Source of the DNA: Janthinobacterium lividum | Lineage (GTDB): Bacteria; Pseudomonadota; Gammaproteobacteria; Burkholderiales; Burkholderiaceae_D | Direction: 5' to 3' | DNA length: 7,295 nucleotides | Assembly: GCA_945864765.1 (NCBI GenBank) | Contig: CAMBDR010000202.1 | Location: 1-7,295, forward strand | Shown here: in pieces, positions 1-5,916 of the stretch | How the letters are laid out: every line of letters begins with the position of its first letter | Numbering within the stretch: the first letter of the stretch is position 1 | Notes under the pieces: generated by a model | Database searches by the model: none | What the model was told of the DNA's origin: nothing | The model's input: only the letters and a program-made list of their open reading frames with translations | Position numbers and translations under genes: made by a program

Positions 1-918
1 GGCATTTACATTCGGGTTGCCGTCGCGGTCGCCACCGATCCAACTACCCATTTGTAAAAATACTTCACTATCGGCCGAGCTTAAATTAATCTCATCCGCT
101 TCAAACGGGTATTGGGTGGCGATATCGGCTTCAATATCGGTGTACAACGCCGGCAATTCACGCATAAAGGTGATGCGGTAAAACGACAGGGCATTATTAA
201 TTTCATCCGCCACCGTGAGTTTGGTAAAGCGCAACATCCGGGTTTGCCACAGCGTGGCAATGCAGGCGTGAAGCAGGGTGGTGTTTTCCAGCCGCTCTTT
301 GGGGGTTAAGGCGCGGTCGCGTTCGGCCAACAGGCGCGCTACCTCACGCTCGGCATCCAAAATACTTTTGCGCTGTACTTCGGTGGGGTGGGCGGTCAAG
401 ACTGGCGAAATAAACGAGTCGCGGAAAAATTGTTTGACCTGGGTGCCACTCACACCCGCTTCGCTCAGGCGTTTTAAGGCATACCCGATGCTGCCAGCCT
501 GGGCCGGTTCTTCTGCCAATAAGGCGGCGCGCCGGGTGCGGTTTTGGTGTTGGTCTTCGGCAATATTGGCGAGGTGTGAAAAATAGGAAAATGCCCGTAC
601 CACCGAATTGGTTTGATCACGCGTGAGTTTTTTGAGCAGGCGATCCAGTTCTGCCCCGGATTTGGCATCGGGCCGGCCATCGGAACCACGCCGGAACCTT
701 ACCGCCGTTTGGCGTATGGTTTCAACAATTTCGAATACGTCAGAACCTTCCTGGTCACGTAGCACATCTCCCAATAGTCGGCCCAGGAGGCGGATGTCTT
801 CCTTTAGTGCAAGATCGGGATCGACTTCGGGTTTGCTGATTTTTGCCGAAGCAGTCGGCGTTTTGGCTGCCGCTGAGACGCCGGGACGTTGGGACACGGG
901 GGGGGCTTTTTTTGCCAT
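1..918 (-). CDS. ppc: Phosphoenolpyruvate carboxylase, N-terminal part (cut by window edge)
   Basis: PEP carboxylase adds bicarbonate to phosphoenolpyruvate to give oxaloacetate and phosphate, refilling the TCA cycle in the cytoplasm. The minus strand is open from the ATG at 918 down to base 1, giving 306 codons with no stop, so the gene runs off the left edge. Two family signatures are clear: LTAHPTEVQRKS around residues 174-185, where His177 matches the catalytic His138 of the E. coli enzyme, and GSWIGGDRDGNPN at 291-303. The C-terminal catalytic residues lie outside the window. By the position of this His, the N-terminus is about 39 residues longer than in E. coli; the first 30 or so are rich in Ala, Lys, Pro and Ser and are probably disordered. 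No strong Shine-Dalgarno sequence precedes the ATG. No other Met codon occurs until about residue 220, and GTG at codon 8 is the only near alternative seen. The gene is divergent from hemC. Identity is near certain; the exact start is less so. Confidence 0.96.
   Translation of the reverse strand, partial: MAKKAPPVSQRPGVSAAAKTPTASAKISKPEVDPDLALKEDIRLLGRLLGDVLRDQEGSDVFEIVETIRQTAVRFRRGSDGRPDAKSGAELDRLLKKLTRDQTNSVVRAFSYFSHLANIAEDQHQNRTRRAALLAEEPAQAGSIGYALKRLSEAGVSGTQVKQFFRDSFISPVLTAHPTEVQRKSILDAEREVARLLAERDRALTPKERLENTTLLHACIATLWQTRMLRFTKLTVADEINNALSFYRITFMRELPALYTDIEADIATQYPFEADEINLSSADSEVFLQMGSWIGGDRDGNPNVNA
898..913 (-). repeat. Double homopolymer (A7-G-C8 on the coding strand) at codons 2-7 of ppc
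   Basis: On the plus strand the bases are G8, C, T7. Read as ppc coding strand this is A7, G, C8, starting in the second codon and encoding AKKAPP. Runs of this length are known to be prone to slippage during replication and transcription. Whether slippage happens here is unknown. Confidence 0.85.
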
Positions 919-978
919 GATAAAGGTTCGCTTAAAATAAATGAAAAGATTAAATAAAATACGGCCTTCGCCACGGAT

Positions 979-1003
979 TGCGTCGATTTGCTGCAAGGAC
1001 GCA
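979..1003. promoter_or_regulatory. Nested dyad, possible operator
   Basis: TGCGTC (979-984) and GACGCA (998-1003) are perfect reverse complements separated by 13 bases. Inside them sits a smaller palindrome, TTGCTGCAA (988-996). The two dyads are almost concentric, with centres one base apart. It could be a protein-binding site between ppc and hemC or a short RNA hairpin. No known operator is recognised, and chance is possible. Confidence 0.3.
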
Positions 1004-1052
1004 TGATAAACTTGTGGAACATCAGTGCGTGCAATGTTGTCCTGCATTGTTT

Positions 1053-1073
1053 ATTGATCCGGTTCGCATCAAT
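1053..1073. promoter_or_regulatory. Dyad ATTGAT-N9-ATCAAT upstream of hemC
   Basis: ATTGAT (1053-1058) and ATCAAT (1068-1073) are perfect 6-bp inverted repeats with a 9-base spacer, ending 34 bases before the hemC start. The inner TTGAT and ATCAA equal FNR/ANR half-sites, but the known FNR spacing is 4 bases, so this is not a standard FNR box. It may be an operator for another regulator, a leader hairpin, or chance. Confidence 0.3.
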
Positions 1074-1107
1074 TCCCAGAAAAAATCCATTTTGAAAGTA
1101 GAATCCG

Positions 1108-2049
1108 TTGAATATTCCAGTGAAACTTCCGTCAAAACTGATTATTGCTTCGCGTGAAAGTCGCCTTGCCATGTGGCAAGCGCAAGATGTTCAAGCGAGG
1201 CTGTCGCTATTATATCCGCAGTGCAGCATCGAAATTCTCGGGATGACCACGCGTGGCGATCAAATTCTTGATCGCAGCCTGGCCAAAGTGGGCGGTAAAG
1301 GCTTGTTTGTGAAAGAGTTGGAGTTGGCGCTGGCCGATGGGCGTGCCGATTTGGCCGTGCATTCGCTTAAAGATGTGCCGATGGAATTGCCTGAAGGCTA
1401 TGCTTTGAGCGCTTATCTGGAGCGTGAAGACGCGCATGACGCGTTGGTTTCGAACCAATATCAAAGTTTGGATCAATTGCCGCCCGGCTCCATTGTTGGC
1501 ACCAGTAGCTTGCGGCGGCAAGCCTTGATTGCCGCACGTTACCCGGATTTAATCATTCAACCTTTGCGTGGTAATTTGGATACGCGGCTGGGTAAATTAG
1601 ATCGCGGTGAGTATGCCGCCATCATCTTGGCCTGTGCTGGCCTGAAACGCCTGGGCCTGGCTTCACGCATCGCCGCACTGTTGCCGTTTGAGCAAAGTTT
1701 GCCAGCGGCCGGGCAGGGCGCAATGGCGATTGAAGTGTTTGATCGCGGCCAGGATTGGTTGCCGATGTTGGCGGCATTGAATCATGCGCCAACCGAAAGC
1801 GCCACCCGCTGTGAGCGCGCGGTCTCGCGCGTGTTGGGTGGGAGTTGTCAAATTCCTTTGGCGGCCCATGCCACCTTGCAAGGCGAAGTGTTGTATTTAC
1901 GTGCCATGGTGGCCAGCGTGGACGGTACGCGCATGGTCAGCACGGAAGTCAGTGGCCCGATGGATCAGCCAGAACAGCTTGGCCAGCAAGCGGCCGAGCA
2001 ATTATTGGCGATGGGGGCGCAAGAAATTCTGGCGCAATGTCAAGCATGA
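1108..2049 (+). CDS. hemC: Porphobilinogen deaminase (hydroxymethylbilane synthase)
   Basis: HemC joins four porphobilinogen units into the linear tetrapyrrole hydroxymethylbilane, using a covalently bound dipyrromethane cofactor; it is cytoplasmic. The 313-residue length is normal. All the key residues I checked are present with a constant +5 offset from E. coli numbering: Arg16 in ASRES, Lys88 and the catalytic Asp89 in HSLKDVP (85-91), Arg136 and Arg137 in GTSSLRRQ (131-138), Arg154 and Arg160 in PLRGNLDTR, and the cofactor-attaching Cys247 in LGGSCQIP. The start is TTG at 1108: an in-frame stop lies at 1099-1101 and no ATG precedes the conserved N-terminal strand. A weak GAAAG (1094-1098) sits 9 bases upstream. 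GTG at 1120 is the alternative start but would trim the N-terminus. The stop overlaps the hemD start as ATGA. This is the first gene of the hemCDXY cluster. Confidence 0.97.
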   Translation: MNIPVKLPSKLIIASRESRLAMWQAQDVQARLSLLYPQCSIEILGMTTRGDQILDRSLAKVGGKGLFVKELELALADGRADLAVHSLKDVPMELPEGYALSAYLEREDAHDALVSNQYQSLDQLPPGSIVGTSSLRRQALIAARYPDLIIQPLRGNLDTRLGKLDRGEYAAIILACAGLKRLGLASRIAALLPFEQSLPAAGQGAMAIEVFDRGQDWLPMLAALNHAPTESATRCERAVSRVLGGSCQIPLAAHATLQGEVLYLRAMVASVDGTRMVSTEVSGPMDQPEQLGQQAAEQLLAMGAQEILAQCQA

Positions 2050-2825
2050 GCCGACCTACCGTTGTTATTACCCGGCCCTTGGCTCAGGCGCAACATTTTG
2101 CCAGGCGCGTCAGTGCTGCGGGCATGAATTGCAACGTGGAAGTATTGCCTTTGCTGGATATTTTGCCATTGGAGGATAGCACGGCCTTGCGCCAGTGCTT
2201 GGCCGATCTGACGCCTTATGCTTTGGTGGTATTTGTTAGCCCGAATGCGATTCAAGCCGCCTGGCCACATTGCCCGTACTGGCCGCGTGAGGTATCGTTG
2301 GCGGTGATGGGTGAAGGCGGGCTGGCTGAGCTGGCGGTACATGGTGTGAATCAGGAAAATCGCACCATCCACCACCCTTTGGACCCCTTGCAAACCGATT
2401 CCTCAACCCTGGTCAAAGCGCTCGACTTGCCGTCACTGCGCGGTAAAGCAGTTTTGGTGATCCGTGGCGAATCAGGGCGTGAATTGTTGGCCGACGTGTT
2501 GCGTGAAGCGGGCGTTATCGTGCATCAGGTGGCAGCCTATCGGCGGCAAGCGCCCGTTTTTGATGCCATCCGGCGGATTCAATTGTTGGAGATGTTGGCA
2601 GTCGATTCACGTTGGGTTATTACCAGTTCCGAAGCCTTGCGCAACTTAATGAAATGGGTCGAATCCCTGGAAGATTCACGTTATGTTGTTGGAATACAAC
2701 GGAAGTCATTGGTCGTTCCGCATGTCCGTATTGCGGAAACCGCACAGTCACTTGGATTTGATAAGGTATTGCTGACTGGATCAGGGGACGAAGCACTGCT
2801 TGCCGCGTTACAATCTAATTTATGA
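2046..2825 (+). CDS. hemD: Uroporphyrinogen-III synthase
   Basis: HemD closes hydroxymethylbilane with inversion of ring D to give uroporphyrinogen III, the precursor of heme and siroheme. At 259 residues it has the usual length. The family is weakly conserved in sequence, but the two-lobed pattern is visible: VVITRP at residues 6-11, VVFVSPNAIQAA at 61-72, VLVIRGESGRELLADVLREAG at 137-156 followed by VAAYRR (162-167), and WVITSSEALRNL at 190-201. The ATG at 2046 overlaps the hemC stop by four bases, which suggests translational coupling; an in-frame ATG at 2037 would add three residues (MSS) and cannot be excluded. No good Shine-Dalgarno sequence is visible for either. Position between hemC and hemX supports the call. 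The gene is not fused to hemX here, as it is in some relatives. Confidence 0.92.
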   Translation: MSRPTVVITRPLAQAQHFARRVSAAGMNCNVEVLPLLDILPLEDSTALRQCLADLTPYALVVFVSPNAIQAAWPHCPYWPREVSLAVMGEGGLAELAVHGVNQENRTIHHPLDPLQTDSSTLVKALDLPSLRGKAVLVIRGESGRELLADVLREAGVIVHQVAAYRRQAPVFDAIRRIQLLEMLAVDSRWVITSSEALRNLMKWVESLEDSRYVVGIQRKSLVVPHVRIAETAQSLGFDKVLLTGSGDEALLAALQSNL

Positions 2826-4060
2826 ACGACTTACCACACACCCAATCTGAGCCAACGGCTCCCCCCGCGTCTGCCAAGCCAGAGGCGGCTTTACCTTTTT
2901 CTGACGCCGCTGGAGCGCCAGCCGCTGGATCGCCAGCCGCTGCGCCTGCACCTCAGCCAGCCGCTGCGGCCGCACCTGCGGCAGCACCCATCTACCTACC
3001 CGTAGCGAGCGCACCAGCTTCCAATGAGCGCGGCTTGATCGTTGCGGTCGCCATCCTGGCTTTGTTGCTGGGGGTGCAATGGTATTCCAGTCAAACGGAA
3101 ATTCGCAGCTTGCGTGAAGCGGTTGCCAATCGTTTGCAAGCGGGCGATGTCAGCAATATTGAAACTCGGGCCATTGCCAAATCGCTGCAAGATAGTAATC
3201 GCGATTGGCAAGCCAAGGTTACCCAATTGGAAAACAAGCAGCTTGAAGCGCAGAGCCAGCAATTGGCTTTGGAACAGTTGTATCAGGATTTATCCAAAAA
3301 CCGGGATGAATGGGCTTTGGCCGAGATTGAACAAGTCATTTCCACCGCCAGCCAGCAATTGCAATTGGCGGGCAATGTGCAAGGTGCTTTAATTGCCTTG
3401 CAAAATGCGGATCGCACCTTGTCGCGCTCGGACAAGCCGCAATTTATTACCATCCGCCGGGCGATCGCCAAAGATACCGAAAAATTAAAGTCTTTGCCCT
3501 TGCTCGATCTGACGGGCATTGCGGTGCGGCTTGACAGCGTGATTGGCCAAATCGATAGTTTGCCTTTGTTGTCCGATGAAAAACCGCCGCAGCCAGTGAG
3601 CCAGCCCAAAGCGCCATTGCGTATTTTGCAGCGCTCTGGCGTCAATGAAAAGAAAACCGAACCAGTACCAGCCACCAGTTGGTTCCAAAGCCTGGAAGAT
3701 ACGCTGCAACGCTGGAGCCACGAAACCTGGCTGGATGTGCGCCAATTGGTGCAAGTGCGCACGGTGGATAAACCGGATGCCTTGTTGATGACGCCAACCC
3801 AGGCCTTTTATGCGCGTGAAAATGTTAAGTTACGCCTGTTGAATGCGCGTTTGGCCTTGCTCTCGCGCAATGAATCAGCGTTTCGTAGCGATATGATCGC
3901 GGCACAGGATGGCATTACCAAATTCTTTGATACCCGCGCCAAGCAAACCCAAACTGCTCAGGCATTTTTAAAGCAGGTTCAAGGCAGCAATTTATCGATT
4001 GAGATGCCGAATCTGTCTGCCAGTCTGGATGCGGTACGTAACTACAAAGCGAAGCCCTGA
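2822..4060 (+). CDS. hemX: HemX-type membrane protein, uroporphyrinogen-III C-methyltransferase-like in name only
   Basis: HemX proteins accompany hemC and hemD in many proteobacteria. They are often annotated as uroporphyrinogen-III methyltransferases, but I see no methyltransferase motif here, and the true role is not established. In the 412 residues: a 1-67 segment dominated by Ala and Pro, one transmembrane helix at about 71-88 (GLIVAVAILALLLGVQWY), then a Gln/Glu/Lys/Leu-rich stretch at about 90-160 that looks like a coiled coil, and a mostly helical remainder. By inference the N-terminus is cytoplasmic and the large C-terminal part periplasmic. The ATG overlaps the hemD stop (ATGA) with no Shine-Dalgarno sequence of its own, so its translation probably depends on hemD. 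Three copies of an 11-base sequence occur in the Ala/Pro part. The family call rests on topology, length and operon position. Confidence 0.87.
   Translation: MNDLPHTQSEPTAPPASAKPEAALPFSDAAGAPAAGSPAAAPAPQPAAAAAPAAAPIYLPVASAPASNERGLIVAVAILALLLGVQWYSSQTEIRSLREAVANRLQAGDVSNIETRAIAKSLQDSNRDWQAKVTQLENKQLEAQSQQLALEQLYQDLSKNRDEWALAEIEQVISTASQQLQLAGNVQGALIALQNADRTLSRSDKPQFITIRRAIAKDTEKLKSLPLLDLTGIAVRLDSVIGQIDSLPLLSDEKPPQPVSQPKAPLRILQRSGVNEKKTEPVPATSWFQSLEDTLQRWSHETWLDVRQLVQVRTVDKPDALLMTPTQAFYARENVKLRLLNARLALLSRNESAFRSDMIAAQDGITKFFDTRAKQTQTAQAFLKQVQGSNLSIEMPNLSASLDAVRNYKAKP
2917..2966 (+). repeat. Three in-frame copies of GCCAGCCGCTG within hemX
   Basis: The 11-mer GCCAGCCGCTG occurs at 2917-2927, 2932-2942 and 2956-2966. 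The steps are 15 and 24 bases, both multiples of three, so the copies stay in the hemX frame and encode Ala/Pro-rich peptide (repeated PAA). This fits growth of a disordered segment by slippage or unequal exchange. Confidence 0.8.
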
Positions 4061-4062
4061 TC

Positions 4063-5262
4063 ATGTTGCGACTCTTTTTCTGGTTTGTAGCATTATTGGC
4101 TGGCGCGATTGGTTTGGCGATTGTGGCGCGTTTTAATCCGGGCAATGTGGTGTTGTTTTATCCGCCCTATCGGGTTGACTTGTCGCTGAACCTGTTTTTG
4201 TTGTTGGCCGCAACGCTGTTTGTTTTGATCTATATGATCGTGCGCACTTTCCGCAATATGATGAAAATGCCTGCCAAAGTGTCTGCCTATCGCTCGCGCA
4301 AGCGGGAGCTGGAAGCCAATAAAGCATTGCGTGACGGTTTAAAGGCTTTATTTGAAGGGCGCTTTGGCCATGCTGAAAAAGCATCGCAAAAAGCCTCTGA
4401 ATTACCTGCCAACGCACCTTTGGCGGCCTTAATTGGTAGCCGCGCCGCGCATAGCATGGGGCAGCGTGAGCGGCGTGATCAATGGCTGGCGCGTTTGGAG
4501 CCAGATGCACCATTTAAATCAGCGCGCTTGATGACGATGATTGAATTATTGGTGGACGACCACCGGGCCGATGCGGCGCTGGATGCGGTGCGCGAATTAA
4601 ATCAATCCGGGGTGCGCCATATTCATGCTTTGCATTGGGCTTTGAAGGCCAATCAACAAGCCAAAAACTGGAAAGAGGTGTTGCGCCTGGTGAAAATACT
4701 GGATAAGCGCCACGCCTTGCACCCGGTGCTGGCGGTGCGTTTGCGCGAATTGGCTTATGAAGATTTATTGGGTGATGTAACCCTTGATGGTGATGCGCTG
4801 CAAAAAGTATGGCAAAGTGTGGCTCCGGAAGACAAGTTGCGCCCCTTTGCCGCATTGCGTGCCGCGCGCGCCTTTAATCAACGTGGCATGCATGAAGATG
4901 CGATCAAAATATTGGAACGGGTTTTATCGCAACAATGGGATGAGCGTTTGGTGCGGGCTTATCGTGAATCGGTCGCTGGCGAAGGAACGGCGGTGCTCTT
5001 GTCGCAAATTGAAAACTGTGAGGCCTGGCTCACGCAATACCCAACCGATGCCGAACTGACGCTCACGCTCGGCGTTTTATGTCTGCGGCAAAAGTTGTGG
5101 GGCAAGGCGCAGCGCTATTTGGAACAAGCCTTGGCCGATGCGACTGACGCAGGCAAAGTGCGTGAAGCCCATTTAAAGTTAGCACAAATGCATGATTCGC
5201 TACAGCAAGATGAGCGGGCAGCTTATCATTATCGACAATGTGCACTGGCCAATCTGCTGTAA
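4063..5262 (+). CDS. hemY: HemY heme-biosynthesis-associated membrane TPR protein
   Basis: This is the proteobacterial HemY of the hemCDXY cluster, not the Bacillus-type HemY (protoporphyrinogen oxidase). Its molecular role is unsettled; it is generally linked to late or regulatory steps of heme synthesis. The 399 residues begin with two membrane helices, at about 4-22 and 41-62, joined by a short loop with the family-like VVLFYPPYRVDLSLN segment (29-43). A basic patch follows (RTFRNMMKMP, SRKRELEANKAL). The rest is helical with TPR-like repeats, clearest at about 265-295, 330-360 and 365-395 (for example LTLGVLCLRQKLWGKAQRYL at 334-353). The hairpin topology suggests an inner-membrane anchor with the TPR domain in the cytoplasm (inference). 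It starts 2 bp after hemX, with GAAG (4051-4054) 8 bases upstream as a weak ribosome site. It is the last gene of the tight hem cluster. Confidence 0.93.
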   Translation: MLRLFFWFVALLAGAIGLAIVARFNPGNVVLFYPPYRVDLSLNLFLLLAATLFVLIYMIVRTFRNMMKMPAKVSAYRSRKRELEANKALRDGLKALFEGRFGHAEKASQKASELPANAPLAALIGSRAAHSMGQRERRDQWLARLEPDAPFKSARLMTMIELLVDDHRADAALDAVRELNQSGVRHIHALHWALKANQQAKNWKEVLRLVKILDKRHALHPVLAVRLRELAYEDLLGDVTLDGDALQKVWQSVAPEDKLRPFAALRAARAFNQRGMHEDAIKILERVLSQQWDERLVRAYRESVAGEGTAVLLSQIENCEAWLTQYPTDAELTLTLGVLCLRQKLWGKAQRYLEQALADATDAGKVREAHLKLAQMHDSLQQDERAAYHYRQCALANLL

Positions 5263-5286
5263 ATGTTGCTGTTGATTAGGTATAAT
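5258..5286 (+). promoter_or_regulatory. Candidate promoter for ppa
   Basis: A perfect -10 hexamer TATAAT lies at 5281-5286, just after hemY. The best-placed -35 (TGTAAA, 5258-5263, 17-base spacer) matches the consensus poorly and overlaps the hemY stop. Transcription would start near 5293, giving a leader of about 45 bases that carries a C6-G-T6 run (5303-5315). ppa could thus be expressed independently of the hem operon; read-through is also possible, as no terminator is seen after hemY. Confidence 0.55.
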
Positions 5287-5336
5287 CTGGCTTTTGCGAA
5301 ATCCCCCCGTTTTTTACATCACCAAGAGAAATTATC

Positions 5337-5885
5337 ATGAGTTTAAACAAAGTGCCTTCAGGACGTGATTTGCCCAATGATTTTAATGTCATCATCGAAA
5401 TTCCGATGAATGCCGATCCGATCAAGTATGAAGTGGATAAAGATTCCGGCGCGATTTTCGTTGATCGCTTTATGGGCACCGCCATGCATTACCCGGTCAA
5501 TTATGGCTATATTCCGCATACCATTGCGGGTGACGGTGATCCGGTGGACGTATTGGTGGTAACACCGTTTCCCTTATTTCCCGGCGTGGTAGTGCGCTGC
5601 CGCCCGATTGGCATCTTGAAAATGACTGATGATGGCGGTGAAGACGCCAAAGTCCTGGCCGTTCCTGTGAATAAAGTCTTGTCGATTTACAGCAAATGGG
5701 AATCACCCGATGACGTGAATGAATTATTGCTGCGCCAAATTCAACATTTCTTTGAGCACTATAAAGATTTGGAAGCGGGTAAATGGGTCAAAATTGGCGG
5801 TTGGGAAGGCACCGATTCCGCCCGCGCTGAAATTATGGCGGGCGTTGAAGCTTTTAACAAGTCGGAAGATAAGCCGCAGTATTGA
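5337..5885 (+). CDS. ppa: Inorganic pyrophosphatase, family I
   Basis: Ppa is the soluble Mg2+-dependent enzyme that splits pyrophosphate into two phosphates, pulling forward biosynthetic reactions that release it. The 182 residues are close to the usual bacterial length of about 175. The family signature DGDPVDVLV is at 66-74. The whole active site is visible with a +1 offset from E. coli: Glu21, Lys30, Glu32, Arg44, Tyr52, Tyr56, Asp66, Asp68, Asp71, Asp98, Asp103, Lys105, Tyr142 and Lys143. It is therefore expected to be active. The start is supported by AAGAGA (5324-5329) 7 bases before the ATG and by normal family length. It follows hemY by 74 bp, with its own likely promoter, and is convergent with the next gene. 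Confidence 0.98.
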   Translation: MSLNKVPSGRDLPNDFNVIIEIPMNADPIKYEVDKDSGAIFVDRFMGTAMHYPVNYGYIPHTIAGDGDPVDVLVVTPFPLFPGVVVRCRPIGILKMTDDGGEDAKVLAVPVNKVLSIYSKWESPDDVNELLLRQIQHFFEHYKDLEAGKWVKIGGWEGTDSARAEIMAGVEAFNKSEDKPQY

Positions 5886-5891
5886 TTCAGT

Positions 5892-5916
5892 GACTGGTTC
5901 AATCTAGTCCGCTTTT
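5892..5916 (+). terminator. Weak hairpin between ppa and the convergent gene
   Basis: GACTGG (5892-5897) can pair with CTAGTC (5904-5909), one pair being a G-T wobble, around a 6-base loop. Four T residues follow at 5913-5916 on the plus strand. It could end ppa transcription, but the stem is short, the T run is brief, and it overlaps the stop codon of the convergent gene. No T run follows it on the minus strand. Confidence 0.25.

Larger units (their letters stand above)
919..1107. promoter_or_regulatory. Divergent ppc/hemC intergenic region
   Basis: This 189-bp gap must hold the promoters for ppc (minus) and for the hemC operon (plus), because the two genes start back to back. The part next to ppc (about 924-961) is strongly AT-rich. 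On the minus strand it offers -10-like hexamers such as TTTAAT (954-949), without a convincing -35 partner. On the plus strand GATAAA at 1005-1010 is a weak -10 candidate, also without a good -35. Two dyads lie at 979-1003 and 1053-1073. I can support a regulatory region but not a precise promoter for either gene. Confidence 0.6.

Noticed and set aside
1054..1072. FNR/ANR box (TTGAT and ATCAA) upstream of hemC
   Set aside because: The half-sites are exact but 9 bases apart; FNR needs 4. Kept only as an unassigned dyad.
1099..1104. TAGAAT as a -10 box for hemC
   Set aside because: It would place transcription start at or after the TTG start codon, and no -35 is seen at 1076-1081.
804..1172. 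122-residue minus-strand ORF spanning the ppc start and the ppc/hemC gap
   Set aside because: It overlaps the ppc 5' end in another frame and the hemC start on the opposite strand, with no recognisable protein pattern.
3283..3762. 159-residue minus-strand ORF inside hemX
   Set aside because: It lies wholly opposite hemX, which is supported by operon position and topology; no independent motif or ribosome site is seen.
2822..4060. HemX as an active uroporphyrinogen-III C-methyltransferase
   Set aside because: No SAM-binding or CysG/CobA-type motif is seen; the protein is one membrane helix plus a coiled coil.
4063..5262. HemY as protoporphyrinogen oxidase
   Set aside because: There is no FAD-binding GxGxxG motif at the N-terminus; two membrane helices and TPR-like repeats are found instead.
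5303..5315. C6-G-T6 before ppa as a rho-independent terminator of hemY
   Set aside because: There is a T run but no G-rich partner upstream to form a stem with the C run.
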